Positions 34,287 to 44,253 are shown, numbered from the stretch's first letter. The stretch is DNA of 64,000 nucleotides from Bryobacteraceae bacterium (GCA_947458745.1 CANGYQ010000001.1:310001-374000), one strand, 5' to 3'. Program-made: numbers and translations. Notes: generated from the letters alone by a model not told the origin.

Positions 34287-37200
34287 CTAAAACAACACTT
34301 TCAGCACCAGCACCACCACACGGGGCTGATTGTCCTGCGCGGGGTCCAGTTGGCCGAATCGCGGGTCCTGCACATTGTTCGGGCGGGCGACCATGCGGCC
34401 GAAGTAGGCGTAGTCCAGAGCGTTCTGGAAGTCGGCGCGGAGTTGAACGCGGGCCACTTCACGGATGCGGAACTCCTTGTAAGCCGAGAATTCCCAGCTT
34501 TCCAGATACGGGCTGCGAACATCCGGGAAGCGAGTCGGGGCGTCAATCAAGGTAAACGGCGCGCGCGCCTGCGTGGGGAACAGGGACGTATCGAACCACT
34601 TATCGAAGAAGGGGTTGAACTCAGTGCGGCCCTTGGTCTTGGCCAGTTCGTCGCGTTGGCTGGAGGTGAGCTTGGCACTGCGGGCCGCCGTCGGCGAGGC
34701 GTTGGGGAAGTCGATCGGTTGACCAGAACGGATAAAGTATTGCGCGTTCACATTCCACCCGCCAAACACGGCATTGCCCCAACCGCCCATGTTCTTCAGG
34801 AACGGCCGGCCTTTGCCGAACGGCAATTCGTAGGAGAACGCCGCGGCGACCGTGTGGGGCATGTCGAATTCCACCAGCCGCTGTTCCAGTCCGGTCTTCG
34901 TCAGGTCGCTCAACGTCACATCCTGGGCGTTCAGCGAAGCGACCCGCTCCAGCGACTTGGACCACGTATAGCTGGCCTGCATGGCGAACCCGCGGCTGTA
35001 ACGGCGGGTGGCCTTGGCTTGCAGCGAATGATAGCTCTGGCCGCCGATGGGCAAGTTCGAGATGCCAACCTGCTGGAAGTGCGGATAGGCGGCTAACAGT
35101 TGCTGGCGCGGGACGGTGGCTCCGTTGAATGCTGAGCCCGGCAGCAGGCCGCGCAGCGGGTTAGGCACTTGGGCGTTGAAGTAAGCGGCCCGTTCCGGCA
35201 CCGGCAGCCGGGTCAACTCGGTGGCAGGGATGAAGTTGAGATTCGCGCTGACAGGAAGTTTCCGGGTGAGATTGCCGACATAGCTGACATCGGCCACCCA
35301 CTGGAAGGGCAGCGCGCGCTGAAAGCCGAAGCTGAACTGGTGGGAGTAAGGCAGCGGGCGGTCCAGGATTTGCGCGCCGATCCCTAGGCCAAGATTGGTG
35401 GCGAGGCCCAGTGAACTGCCGACGGGCTGTAGCAACCCGGTGGGGAACAACGAACGGGGAAACGAATCGCTCAAGCTGGCGGCGGGCGTCAGGTTGTTGT
35501 CGGTGGAGGCTATCATGTCAGTCCGGCGGGAAAAGCCTGTGTCCGGTCCGGCGGCGCTTTGGCCCATCATGAAGAGGCCGTAGCCGCCACGGAGAACCGT
35601 CTTGGGTTGAATCTGCCAGGCAATGCCCGCACGCGGCTGGAAGTTGTTCCAGTCACGATTGAACGCCAGCCGGTGAGCACCACTGTCGCCGGCGTAGACC
35701 AGTCCGCCCTTCAAACTGAGACCCTGCACCTAAGACTGGATGGGGCTGGCTTGATCGAACGCAAAGCCGCGGACTTGCCGGTTGTAGCGCTCCCAGATGG
35801 GGCCTTCGTAGTCCCAGCGGAAGCCCAGGTTCAGCGTGACGTTCCGGGCGATCTTCCAGTCGTCCTGGAAGAAAAGGGCAAAGTAGCTGTTCTGATAGGC
35901 GGGGTTCATGTTGCGGTCCACGTAGCCAGAGCTCGGGTAGCCCAGCAGGAAGGTGGCGAAGACATTGCCGGAGGCGGCATCGGCGCGTTGCGGGTCGGCC
36001 TGGGTCCAGTTGCGGCCGAAGGTGTAGTTGCCCGAGGCCGAGGCGGGGCGGATGGCGTTCTGGTTATAAAGCCGCGCCTCAGAGCCGAACTTCAGCGCAT
36101 GCTTGCCCCGGTAGATCTGCATGTTGGGTTGCAGGCTGTAGGTATCCTGCGTTTCATAGCCAGAGGTCTGCGTGGCGCCCAGCGGCGAGAAATTGTTGCC
36201 GCTCAGGTTAAAGCGCGGGAATTGCAGGCCGATAAACTGGCTCACCAGAGCGCTGGGGAAGCCCAACTCGCGGGGGTCGTAATCCTTACCGAAGGTGTTG
36301 CCACTGAAGCCTTCATAACGGGCCAGACCAGCGCGCAGATTGAAGACGGAAGAGGGGCTGAGCGTCCAGGTCCAATCCATGCCCCAGTTGCGGGAGATGC
36401 GCGTTGAAGGGTACTCGCTGGACGGCTCCGCGGCGTTGGTGCCCCATTGGACACGGGCAAAGTTGTACCAGGGCGTCTGGCCATAACGGCCGCTGACGCG
36501 GTGGCGCGAGGAGAGATTCCAATCCATCTTGCCGAGCCACTGGTCGTAGAAGTTCTTGGAGCTGTTCACGAACAGGTAGTTGTTCTGGCCGTCCAGCGAT
36601 TCGCTGACGCGGTTCGGCTTTGGATAGAAGCCAGCCGCCTTGGCGGCCACCGGGTTGATCTGCTGGGTGGGAATGCGGTTGCCGGCAAACGGCGTACGAA
36701 TGGTGGCGTTGCCCGAGGCGCGAGTGGTCGTCGGGTCATACATCGTGATCATGCGCCCGGCGTTGTCGAGCGTCCGGCTGAAATCGCCACCCAGTTCCAG
36801 GGCCGTGGGCACGGTCCACAACTGGGTCTGCGGATTGCGCTCCCGCAAGCCTTCCAGCGAAACCATGAAGAACATCTTGTTGCGGCCGTCGAACACCTTC
36901 GGGATGAAGATGGGGCCATCCAACGTAAAGCCGAACGTATTGTTCTTGTACTCCGGCTGCTTCAGGCCCACGGAGTTGCGCGAGTAGCCGTTGGCATTGA
37001 GGTTGTCGTTTTTGAAGAACTCAAACAGTTGGCCGTGCAGCCGGTTGGTACCCGTGCGCAGAGTCACTGAGGTGACGCCACCGCCGAAACGGCCATATTG
37101 CGCGTCATAAGAGTTGGTCAGCACGGTTACTTCCTGGATTGAGTTCAGGGCTGGCGCAAAGCTGGCCGACCGCGACGCGCGCACCGAAGAGATGCCGTCG

Positions 37201-37778
37201 ATCAGCGTTTCGTTCTCGCCGGAGCGGCCGCCGTTAATCGAGATGCTGTTGATGTTGCCAAACGCGTACAGCTCAAAGGAGCCCCAGTACCTGCTGGTCT
37301 TGATGACACCGGGTTGCGAGAACAACAGTTGGTAGAGGTTGCGGCCGCTGGTGGGCAAATTGTCGACGAACTTTTGCTCGATCACCGCCGAGCGCGAAGC
37401 GGTCTCGGTGCTCAACAGCGGGACATCGCCGGAGACCGTGATGCTATCCGCCACTGCGCCCAACTGGAGAGCAACGTCAATGCTGAGGCGGTCCGCCGCC
37501 GACAACGCGAATGTCTCACGCACGGCCTTCTTGAAGCCGTCTTTTGAAACGGCCAGAGCGTAGTCGCCAGGTGCCAGGAAGCGCGTCAAGTAACGGCCGG
37601 ATTCGTTGGTCTGCGTCTCGAAGACCGACTGGCGCTCGACGCTTCGGACCTCCACTTTGGCCCCCGCTACGGGGGCGCCGGAAGGATCGGTTACCAAGCC
37701 CGTGATGGTGGCTCGGAATTCCTGGGCAGAGACCAAGCCGCTGAAAGCAAGTACTAGGCAAAGAGCGTATCGCCGCAT
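34287..37778 (-). pseudogene. Carboxypeptidase-regulatory TonB-dependent receptor, interrupted by TAG
   Basis: Outer-membrane receptor gene of the acidobacterial Oar-like type, 1,163 codons. Signal peptide MRRYALCLVLAFSGLVSAQ from ATG 37778, a carboxypeptidase-regulatory beta domain (ITGLVTDPSGAPVAGAKVEV), a plug (IEQKFVDNLPTSGRNLYQLL, ISINGGRSGENETLIDG) and a long barrel ending in RVVVLVLKVLF, a proper outer-membrane terminal strand. At 35730-35732 a TAG interrupts the barrel in frame: ASPIQS, stop, VQGLSLKGGLVYAG. Homology continues without frame change, and CAG to TAG is the simplest cause. The upstream piece lacks its terminal strands, so no functional receptor is expected unless the stop is an error or suppressed. 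Confidence 0.85.
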
Positions 37779-37878
37779 AAGCCGAAGGTTATCAGGACAA
37801 GGTTTCGACCGGATTACGGCTGTATTGCTGAAATGGCTCTTCCATTGGGGAAGGCGTACGTCGTACAATCGGCGACGA

Positions 37879-38775
37879 ATGGCAAACCTGGGATTTCTTG
37901 GATTGGGCATCATGGGCTACCCGATGGCCCGGCACTTGTTGGAAGCGGGACACCGTGTGGCCTTGTGGTCGCATACCGGCTCCAAGGCGGTGGAGTTGGC
38001 GGCGAAGGGCGACGGCATTGCTTGCGCCACCCCCGCCGAAGTGGGCGCTCACGCCGACTGCATTTTCTTGTGTGTCGGCGACACCGCCATGTCGGAACAG
38101 GTGATTCTGGGTCCGAACGGAATCATTGAGGGAGCAAAGCCCGGCACCGTCATCGTCGATGCCTCCACAGTGTCCCCTTCGGCCAGCCGGGCGATGTCGG
38201 CGGCGGTGGCGGCCAAAGGATTCCATTTTCTGGATGCGCCCTGCACCGGCTCCAAACCGGGTGCCGAGGGCGGCCGGCTGACCTTTATGGTCGGCGGCGA
38301 CAAAGAAGTGTTTGAGCGCGTGAAGCCTTTCTTTGAACCGATGGGCAAGAATCTCTACTATTGCGGTGGCTCAGGGTTAGGCCTGCAAGCCAAGCTGACG
38401 CAAAACCTGATTCTTTCCAACATCATGCAGGCGTTCAACGAAGGCCTGGTGCTGGCCACCAAGGGCGGCGTGCAACCGGAACTGATGCTGGAGATCCTGG
38501 AAAATTCGGCCGCCAAGAGCGGTTTGGTCGCCTTCAAGGCCCCCTACATCTTCCGGCGTGACTTCTCCACCAATTTTTCCGTAAAGTGGATGCACAAGGA
38601 CATCGGGCTGATGCTCGACAGTGGAAAAGAGCTGGATGTGCCCCTTCCGCTCACCTCCCTCACCCAGCAAATGTTCCGCGCGGCAATCGCCAAAGGCTAC
38701 GGCGACGACGATATTTGTAGCACAATCAAGGTTTTAGAGGAAATCGTCGGCGTCGAGGTGAAGGGAACTACGTAA
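37879..38775 (+). CDS. Beta-hydroxyacid dehydrogenase (3-hydroxyisobutyrate dehydrogenase family)
   Basis: NAD(P)-dependent dehydrogenase of 298 residues. The N-terminal Rossmann motif is LGFLGLGIMGYPMARHLLEA (residues 4-23), the substrate motif DAPCTGSKPGAEGGRLTFMV is at about 123-142, and the catalytic lysine is in GLQAKLTQNLIL (about 173). The family includes 3-hydroxyisobutyrate, tartronate semialdehyde and glyoxylate reductases; the substrate is not decided by sequence. ATG 37879 is used because the upstream extension lies antisense to the receptor's signal peptide. It is divergent from the broken receptor with 100 bases between. Confidence 0.9.
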   Translation: MANLGFLGLGIMGYPMARHLLEAGHRVALWSHTGSKAVELAAKGDGIACATPAEVGAHADCIFLCVGDTAMSEQVILGPNGIIEGAKPGTVIVDASTVSPSASRAMSAAVAAKGFHFLDAPCTGSKPGAEGGRLTFMVGGDKEVFERVKPFFEPMGKNLYYCGGSGLGLQAKLTQNLILSNIMQAFNEGLVLATKGGVQPELMLEILENSAAKSGLVAFKAPYIFRRDFSTNFSVKWMHKDIGLMLDSGKELDVPLPLTSLTQQMFRAAIAKGYGDDDICSTIKVLEEIVGVEVKGTT

Positions 38776-38803
38776 AGCTTACAAGAATCTGAAAAGATTT
38801 CTC

Positions 38804-38832
38804 TTGCAATTCCAAATTCCATATCCTATTAT
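38804..38832 (+). promoter_or_regulatory. Strong sigma-70-like promoter
   Basis: TTGCAA at 38804-38809, a 17-base spacer and TATTAT at 38827-38832: five of six at both hexamers with ideal spacing, in AT-rich DNA. No coding frame follows in the same direction for nearly 600 bases, so it probably drives the structured transcript described at 38839. Confidence 0.6.
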
Positions 38833-38838
38833 TGGAAG

Positions 38839-38930
38839 TAAGCCGGGGAGGCAACTCCCACCAAAGCGAGACTAACCTCATAAGACCCCTGAAGCAAACC
38901 TTCCCGGCGCCCCTCGGGGTTTGGGTCTTA
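38839..38930 (+). ncRNA. Candidate structured RNA
   Basis: Downstream of the promoter at 38804 the sequence folds into GGGAG-GCAA-CTCCC (38846-38859, GNRA loop) and a long stem TAAGACCC (38881-38888) / GGGTCTTA (38923-38930) stacked on AAACC (38896-38900) / GGTTT (38918-38922) with a seven-base bulge on one side. No open frame uses it. I compared it mentally with c-di-GMP-I, cobalamin and SAM riboswitch cores and found no match. It could be a small RNA or an orphan leader whose gene has been lost. There is no T tract, so the 3' end is uncertain. Confidence 0.4.
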
Positions 38931-38964
38931 ACCGAAAAACTAGCTTCTCTCTGACTCTTTCGGC

Positions 38965-39288
38965 TCATGATCCCTTAATTGCATACGGTTGTAGAGGCCT
39001 GCAAGTGCTATCGGCCAGCGTTGAAGGCGGCGAAAACGGCGTGCGCTGACGATCAGCGAGATCGCGGCTCCCCAATGCCAGCTCGACATAGGCTCCGCCC
39101 ATGCTTAGCTTGACGGCTCGGTCTACATTCCCAATCGTCCCCACATCTGGCCCTTGCACCACGCGGCCGCTCGCCGAGGTTGTTTCACCGGGTCCGAAGT
39201 TGTCGAAAATTATCCCGCCCTGGGCCGTAAGCCACCCCATGGCGGCCACGGCGCATAAAACTCGCGCGGGCTGAGTGAAGAATTTCAT
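38965..39288 (-). pseudogene. Truncated secreted-protein gene (PEP-CTERM type start)
   Basis: From ATG 39288, with a perfect AGGAG upstream, a signal peptide (MKFFTQPARVLCAVAAMGWL, TAQG) leads into IIFDNFGPGETTSASGRVVQ and GNVDRAVKLSMGGAYVELAL, the start seen in acidobacterial secreted proteins that normally run for 180-250 residues and end in a sorting signal. After about residue 80 the frame becomes unrelated (DRQRTPFSPPSTLADSTCR) and stops at 107. I see no sorting tail downstream, so the gene has lost its 3' half. Confidence 0.6.
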
Positions 39289-39425
39289 TTGCTCCTCTTT
39301 CGGAATCGTCAGTTGAATTAGGACTTCGCCGCCCACTCGTGCGGCAGGGTCGAATTGGAGTCTGCTGGCGAATCCCCGGTGGAGTCCTTGCTGGGGCCTT
39401 CCAAAGCCCTTACAATTTTCTGAGC

Positions 39426-40436
39426 GTGCCCGCCGACAACCACCAACGACCCGAGTACGCTTTTGGAAGTTTCCGGCTAACTTCTTCAATTCTTGAGCTC
39501 AACGGCCGTCTTTTGCCGTTGTCGCCCAAGGCGATCGATACGCTCTACTTCCTCGTCTCAAGGGCCCCGGAAATTGTCACCAAGGAAGATTTGATCGCCG
39601 CGGTCTGGCCGGATCCGTTTGTCGTCGAGTCGAGATTGGCCCGTGATATCTCGCTGATTCGAAAGGCACTGGAGGAGAATGGGGGGCCCGGCCCCCGTAT
39701 TGAGACCATCCCCAAGCGGGGTTATCGGTTCGTGGCCCCGCTTGAGTCCCTAACCGACCGGAAACCCACCAGCCCGGACGTCTTGGAGGCAATCCCGGCG
39801 GATCCTGTGCCAGCGGATCCCAAACCCGCCGACGTCTCGTCTACGCCGGGCTCGGAGCGGAGACCCGAGTCAGCAGGAGCCAGCCGCAGTCTGCGCATCC
39901 GCGCCGCCGTGGTTGTCTTGGCCGGGTTGGCCTGGCTGGCCGCCCGGCAGTTTCGTTCCGCCAAGGCGCAGCCACCGTTTGATGCCTCCACGCGGATTGC
40001 GCGCCACCTGCTCTTGAAGGCTTCGCCGGAGGAAGTACGCCGTGCCTTGGAGTGGTTTGAGGCAGCCGTTGCCGTTCTAGGACGGTTCCGCGAAGCCAAA
40101 CAGCATATGGAACAAGCCCGCCTGCATCCCAGCGTTCTGCGAACTGATCGCGCCTGGCTGGGGATGCTCGAAGGCAAGCGGCAACTTGCTGAAGAGGTGT
40201 ACTCCGAGACTTTAGCTAGTGTGACGGCCGGGAGGTACGGCCCGAGCTCGATTGTGCTGCTGGCCGTGGCACTGGGCAAGACCGACGAGGCAATGACGGC
40301 TATCGAGAAGGAGACCAACAGAGACCGAACCGCGCTCCTGGAGATCCAGGGGGACCTCCGGCTGGAGGCCATGCGGAACGATCCCCGCTTTCAAGCCCTG
40401 GTGGCGGGAGTTTTCGGCACCCGGACAGCGCCCTGA
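39426..40436 (+). CDS. Winged-helix (OmpR/CadC-type) regulator with membrane segment, shortened
   Basis: A 336-residue regulator. Residues about 8-105 form a trans_reg_C winged helix (YAFGSFRLTSSILELNGRLL, LIAAVWPDPFVVESRLARDI, IETIPKRGYRFVAPL). A proline-rich linker leads to one membrane helix (AAVVVLAGLAWLAARQF, about 160-177), then a TPR-like tail. Relatives carry 400-600 residues here; this one jumps from RRALEWFEAAV to AVLGRFREAKQHMEQA, as if several TPRs were deleted in frame. GTG 39426 is the start best matching the domain. It is divergent from the truncated secreted-protein gene. Confidence 0.8.
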   Translation: MPADNHQRPEYAFGSFRLTSSILELNGRLLPLSPKAIDTLYFLVSRAPEIVTKEDLIAAVWPDPFVVESRLARDISLIRKALEENGGPGPRIETIPKRGYRFVAPLESLTDRKPTSPDVLEAIPADPVPADPKPADVSSTPGSERRPESAGASRSLRIRAAVVVLAGLAWLAARQFRSAKAQPPFDASTRIARHLLLKASPEEVRRALEWFEAAVAVLGRFREAKQHMEQARLHPSVLRTDRAWLGMLEGKRQLAEEVYSETLASVTAGRYGPSSIVLLAVALGKTDEAMTAIEKETNRDRTALLEIQGDLRLEAMRNDPRFQALVAGVFGTRTAP

Positions 40437-40505
40437 GCGAGCGGCCCCGGGCGTACCCGCATCATCCATCCGGTCGTCCGTGCTACTCATCAAAGAGAGA
40501 ACCTC

Positions 40506-41690
40506 ATGAAGCAGATCACCGTCCTTGGGTCCACCGGCTCCATTGGCCGCAGCACGCTGGATGTCGTGCGCCAGTGGCCGGACCGTTACCGTATCTTTGC
40601 CCTGGTGGCCGGCCACAATATTGACCAGCTGGCAGCACAAGTAGAAGAATTTAAACCACAAGTGGTGGTGACCGCCGACGAGACCGGGCGCGATGCGCTG
40701 GCGGCCAGGCTTTCGGGTTCCGCGCATAAGCCGGAGTTGCTGTTTGGGCCGGAGGCGCGCGTGCAGGCGTCGATCGCCCCGGAAGTCGGCTTCCTGATGT
40801 CGGCGATTGTTGGCGTGGCGGGCCTGGAAGCCACCTACGAGGCGATCAAGCGCGGCCTGCCGATCGGCTTGGCCAACAAGGAAGTCCTGGTGGCCAGCGG
40901 CGAGCTCGTCATGGCGGCGGTAAAAGCGGCGGGCACCGAACTGCTGCCGGTCGATAGTGAACACAACGGCGCCCACCAATGCCTCCGCGCCGGGCGGCGC
41001 AACGAAGTCACCAAATTGATCCTGACGGCATCTGGCGGCCCCTTCCGCAAGACACCCGCTTCAGAACTGGCCACCGTCACCCCGGAGCAGGCGCTGAACC
41101 ACCCCACGTGGAAGATGGGCCAGCGGATCACGATTGACTCTTCTACGTTGATGAATAAGGGCTTTGAGGTGATTGAAGCCTGCTGGCTGTTCGATTTTCC
41201 GGCGGAGGAAGTGGAAGTAGTGGTGCACCCGCAATCGAGCATCCACGCCATGGTGGAGTACAACGACGGGAGCGTGATTGCGCAGATCTGTGCCACCGAT
41301 ATGCGGATGCCGATCCAGTACGCGCTCACTTACCCGGAACGCGCCACAGCTCCGGTGCCGCGCATGGACTGGCAACAGGCTCGCCAGTGGGAGTTCTATC
41401 CGCCGGACTTTGAAAAATTCCCGCTGCTCGGGCTGGCCTACCAGTCCGTCCGGCAGGGCGGATCGGCGGGCTGCACCCTGAATGCCGCCGATGAGATTGC
41501 GGTGGAAGCATTTTTGCAGGGCCAAATCCCCTTCCCCGGCATCTGGGAAACAGTGGCGGAAACTTTGTCCCTCGTCGCTGTATCGAACCCGCGCAGTGTC
41601 GCCGAAGTACTAGAGATAGACCGTCGCTCACGCGAGGTCGCCCGGGCAGTGGTGGCGAAACGCGCAACCGGAACCCTACGCCGCGCGTAG
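40506..41690 (+). CDS. dxr: 1-deoxy-D-xylulose 5-phosphate reductoisomerase
   Basis: Second step of the MEP isoprenoid pathway, making MEP from DXP with NADPH. The 394-residue protein has the NADPH motif VLGSTGSIGRSTLDVV (residues 6-21), LANKEVLVASGE, the metal/substrate motif PVDSEHNGAHQCL (E. coli: PVDSEHNAIFQ), ASGGPFR, WKMGQRITIDSSTLMNKG and HPQSSIHAMVEY. The NGAH in place of NAIF is a departure from the proteobacterial motif next to the metal ligands. It is followed by rseP, the common bacterial dxr-rseP pair, 52 bases downstream. Confidence 0.97.
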   Translation: MKQITVLGSTGSIGRSTLDVVRQWPDRYRIFALVAGHNIDQLAAQVEEFKPQVVVTADETGRDALAARLSGSAHKPELLFGPEARVQASIAPEVGFLMSAIVGVAGLEATYEAIKRGLPIGLANKEVLVASGELVMAAVKAAGTELLPVDSEHNGAHQCLRAGRRNEVTKLILTASGGPFRKTPASELATVTPEQALNHPTWKMGQRITIDSSTLMNKGFEVIEACWLFDFPAEEVEVVVHPQSSIHAMVEYNDGSVIAQICATDMRMPIQYALTYPERATAPVPRMDWQQARQWEFYPPDFEKFPLLGLAYQSVRQGGSAGCTLNAADEIAVEAFLQGQIPFPGIWETVAETLSLVAVSNPRSVAEVLEIDRRSREVARAVVAKRATGTLRRA

Positions 41691-41742
41691 AATGAAAGGG
41701 ATAGACCGGCGCGCCGGGTGAGCCCGCGGTCAAAGGAGAGTC

Positions 41743-43083
41743 ATGGAGTTCATACAGAACGTTGGCGCGCTGTTGGTGCTGATCGGAATCATGATTCTGA
41801 TCCACGAACTGGGGCACTACTGGGCGGCGATCTACTTTGGCGTCCGCGTCGAAGCGTTCAGCTTTGGGTTCGGTCCGCGCATCTTCGGCTTCAAGAAGGG
41901 CGACACGGATTTCCGGTTCTCGCTGATTCCCTTTGGCGGCTACGTCAAGATGACCGGGCAATCGGACACCGGCGAGGCGTTTGAGGCTTCCGCCGACGAA
42001 GGCTCCTTCATGAACAAGCCGCGCTGGCAACGGTTGATTATCGCCTTTGCCGGTCCGGCGATGAACATCATTTTGGCCGTTGGTCTGGTGACGGGCATCT
42101 TTATGGTGCGCTACCCCAAGATGCTGTCCGTAGACGGACCCGCTGTCATCGGGCACATCGCGCCGGGTTCGCCCGCAGCGCTGGCCGGACTGCGGGAAGG
42201 CGACCGCATCGTTCGCCTGGAAGATAGCGCCAACCCCACCTGGGAAGACGTCGCGATGCGCGAAGCCGGAGCCGTGGATATTCCGCTGCCCGTGATCGTC
42301 GAACGCAAGGCCGACCAAGGCCCGCAAACCGAACGCTATGTACTGACTCCCAAGCTGGACGCCAAGACCGGCCTCGGCTATCTGGGCTGGTCTGAGCAGA
42401 ACGAGACGCTGGTGGCGTCGGTGTCGCCCGGTATGGGCGCCGAAAAGGCGGGCTTGCAGAAGGGCGATGTCATCATTGCCGTCAACGGCGTGCCGCTGCA
42501 CTCCACCATGAAGTTGCATGAACTGGTGCGCGCCTCCGCCGGCAAGCCCCTGGATGTGGCCTACGCCCGCGCCGGGGAACGGAGCAAGGTGGCGGTGACG
42601 CCCACGTTCTCCAAAGACGACACGCCCGAGGGCCGCTGGATGATCGGCGTCCGCCTGGAGCCGCGGTATGTGTTCACGCAGCTATCCTTCCCGGATGCGC
42701 TGGCGGAATCGGTGAAGCAGAACACCAAGAGCGCCGGGCTCATCTTCGGCTTCGTGCGCGGCATCGTGGAGCAACGCATGTCGCCCAAGTCACTGGAAGG
42801 CCCCATCCGCATCGGCCAACTCTCGGGCGAAGCGGCGCGCGAGGGGATCATCCCGTATATCAGCCTGATGGCGATGGTCAGCCTGAACTTGGCTATCTTC
42901 AACCTGCTGCCGATTCCGATTTTGGATGGCGGCATGATACTGATGCTGTTGATTGAGATGCTGATGCAGCGCGACTTGAGCCTGCGCGTCAAAGAGACTG
43001 TGCTGAAGTTTGGCTTCGTCTTCTTGATGGCGCTGGTGGTGTTTGTGCTCTACAACGACATCACCAAAACAATCGGCGGCTAG
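41743..43083 (+). CDS. rseP: RIP metalloprotease RseP
   Basis: Inner-membrane site-2 protease (family M50) of 446 residues that cuts transmembrane segments such as those of anti-sigma factors. Zinc ligands: HELGH at 21-25 in the first helix and the aspartate of NLLPIPILDGGMI near the C-terminus. Two PDZ domains lie between (IAPGSPAALAGLREGDRIV and VSPGMGAEKAGLQKGDVIIA). Partner anti-sigma factors are not in this window. The TAG stop overlaps by four bases the stop of the convergent deacetylase gene. Confidence 0.96.
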   Translation: MEFIQNVGALLVLIGIMILIHELGHYWAAIYFGVRVEAFSFGFGPRIFGFKKGDTDFRFSLIPFGGYVKMTGQSDTGEAFEASADEGSFMNKPRWQRLIIAFAGPAMNIILAVGLVTGIFMVRYPKMLSVDGPAVIGHIAPGSPAALAGLREGDRIVRLEDSANPTWEDVAMREAGAVDIPLPVIVERKADQGPQTERYVLTPKLDAKTGLGYLGWSEQNETLVASVSPGMGAEKAGLQKGDVIIAVNGVPLHSTMKLHELVRASAGKPLDVAYARAGERSKVAVTPTFSKDDTPEGRWMIGVRLEPRYVFTQLSFPDALAESVKQNTKSAGLIFGFVRGIVEQRMSPKSLEGPIRIGQLSGEAAREGIIPYISLMAMVSLNLAIFNLLPIPILDGGMILMLLIEMLMQRDLSLRVKETVLKFGFVFLMALVVFVLYNDITKTIGG

Positions 43084-43787
43084 CGCGGCGGCGTGTTTTC
43101 GCGAACGATTTCCGAGACTGTCTCGAACTGGCAACCCCGCTCCAGCAGTTGCGGGATGAGTCGACGCACGGCTTCGATCGTATTGGCTATGTTGGGCTTC
43201 TCAGTCAGGCCCCGGCCATCGTGCAGGCAAACGATCAACCCGCTGGCGGGCTTGGCCAGCACCAGGTCCGCAATGGCCGACCCGGAAAGACTAGTCCAAT
43301 CGCGGCCAATCACGCCCCACATCACATTGGTCAGTCGATGCCGCGCCAGCGCCGGCCGCAGGCCAAACCAGCGCACGCCAAAGGGAGCACGGAACCATCG
43401 CACCGTCGCGTAGGCACTGAGAGTCTCCTGTGCGCGGTCAACCTCATCGCGAATAAAGGTGCCGCTCTTCAGCCACAGCGCCGGGTGCGTATCGGTGTGG
43501 TTGCCGATCTCGTGGCGCTGGGCCACCTGCCAGGCGATCTCCGGGAGGCGGCGCGCATGGTGGCCGACTTGGAAGAAGGTGGCCGGCACGTTGTACTGCT
43601 CCAGCAGCCGCAAGAGCTCCGGCGTCGATTCGCTGGGGCCATCGTCAAAGGTCAACGCCACCGACCGCCTGCCGGGATGCCCACGCCAAATGTTCGGGCT
43701 GAACACACCGGAGCGCGGGTGCCGCGTAGCCAGCGACCCGGCGACCGCCGCGACGGCTCCGGCGGCCAAGGTGGGAAGAAGAATCAT
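43080..43787 (-). CDS. Polysaccharide deacetylase (NodB-type)
   Basis: A 235-residue protein with an N-terminal hydrophobic segment (LPTLAAGAVAAVAGSLA) that anchors or exports it. NodB motifs: TFDDGPSEST (base and metal aspartates, about 46-55), HTDTHP with the two metal histidines, RAPFGVRW, and LHDGRG near the end. It should remove N-acetyl groups from peptidoglycan or another polysaccharide. It is convergent with rseP, overlapping it by four bases. Confidence 0.93.
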   Translation of the reverse strand: MILLPTLAAGAVAAVAGSLATRHPRSGVFSPNIWRGHPGRRSVALTFDDGPSESTPELLRLLEQYNVPATFFQVGHHARRLPEIAWQVAQRHEIGNHTDTHPALWLKSGTFIRDEVDRAQETLSAYATVRWFRAPFGVRWFGLRPALARHRLTNVMWGVIGRDWTSLSGSAIADLVLAKPASGLIVCLHDGRGLTEKPNIANTIEAVRRLIPQLLERGCQFETVSEIVRENTPPR

Positions 43788-43848
43788 TCAGCGCGCTTCG
43801 CCCGCCAGTATAGCGGGCCACGTCGTCGCTTTTGAATACCATGAAGCG

Positions 43849-44253
43849 ATGAGGCAAAGGCAGTTGCTGACCTTCGACGGTGCCGTCCTGCGGGATCCGG
43901 CCATTGATCGGTGGATGAGTGCACAGGCCGTTGAGCTAGGAGCCATCGCCCGGCATTGGTTTGCAGTGATGCGGACCTGTGGGGATGAAGTCCAGGAACT
44001 GCTCCATGATGGCTGCCCGGTGGCCTGCCTGGGAGATGTACCCTTCGCTTACGTGAATGTCTTCACCGCGCACGTGAACGTTGGATTCTTTCAGGGAGCC
44101 GAACTGCCGGACCCGACGCGCTTGTTGCAAGGCACGGGCAAGTCCATGCGCCACGTGAAGCTAACGCCCGGAGCCCCGCACCAGGAGGCGGCGCTGCACC
44201 GGCTGATCGATTTGGCCTACGCCAACGTCAAATCGCGGCTGGAAAATGGGTAG
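43849..44253 (+). CDS. DUF1801-type small protein
   Basis: A 134-residue protein; FVMRTCGDEVQELLHDGCPV-like packing (here WFAVMRTCGDEVQELLHDG), PFAYVNVFTAHVNVGFFQGA and a C-terminal HRLIDLAYANVKSRL fit the YdhG/DUF1801 fold, which occurs in many bacteria with unproven function. ATG 43849 is used since the longer frame crosses the start of the divergent deacetylase gene. It lies upstream of a convergent tRNA gene. Confidence 0.8.
   Translation: MRQRQLLTFDGAVLRDPAIDRWMSAQAVELGAIARHWFAVMRTCGDEVQELLHDGCPVACLGDVPFAYVNVFTAHVNVGFFQGAELPDPTRLLQGTGKSMRHVKLTPGAPHQEAALHRLIDLAYANVKSRLENG

Noticed and set aside
38839..38930. c-di-GMP-I, cobalamin or SAM riboswitch
   Set aside because: GCAAACC resembles one c-di-GMP-I piece, but the companion conserved blocks and order are missing, and no suitable gene follows in the same direction.
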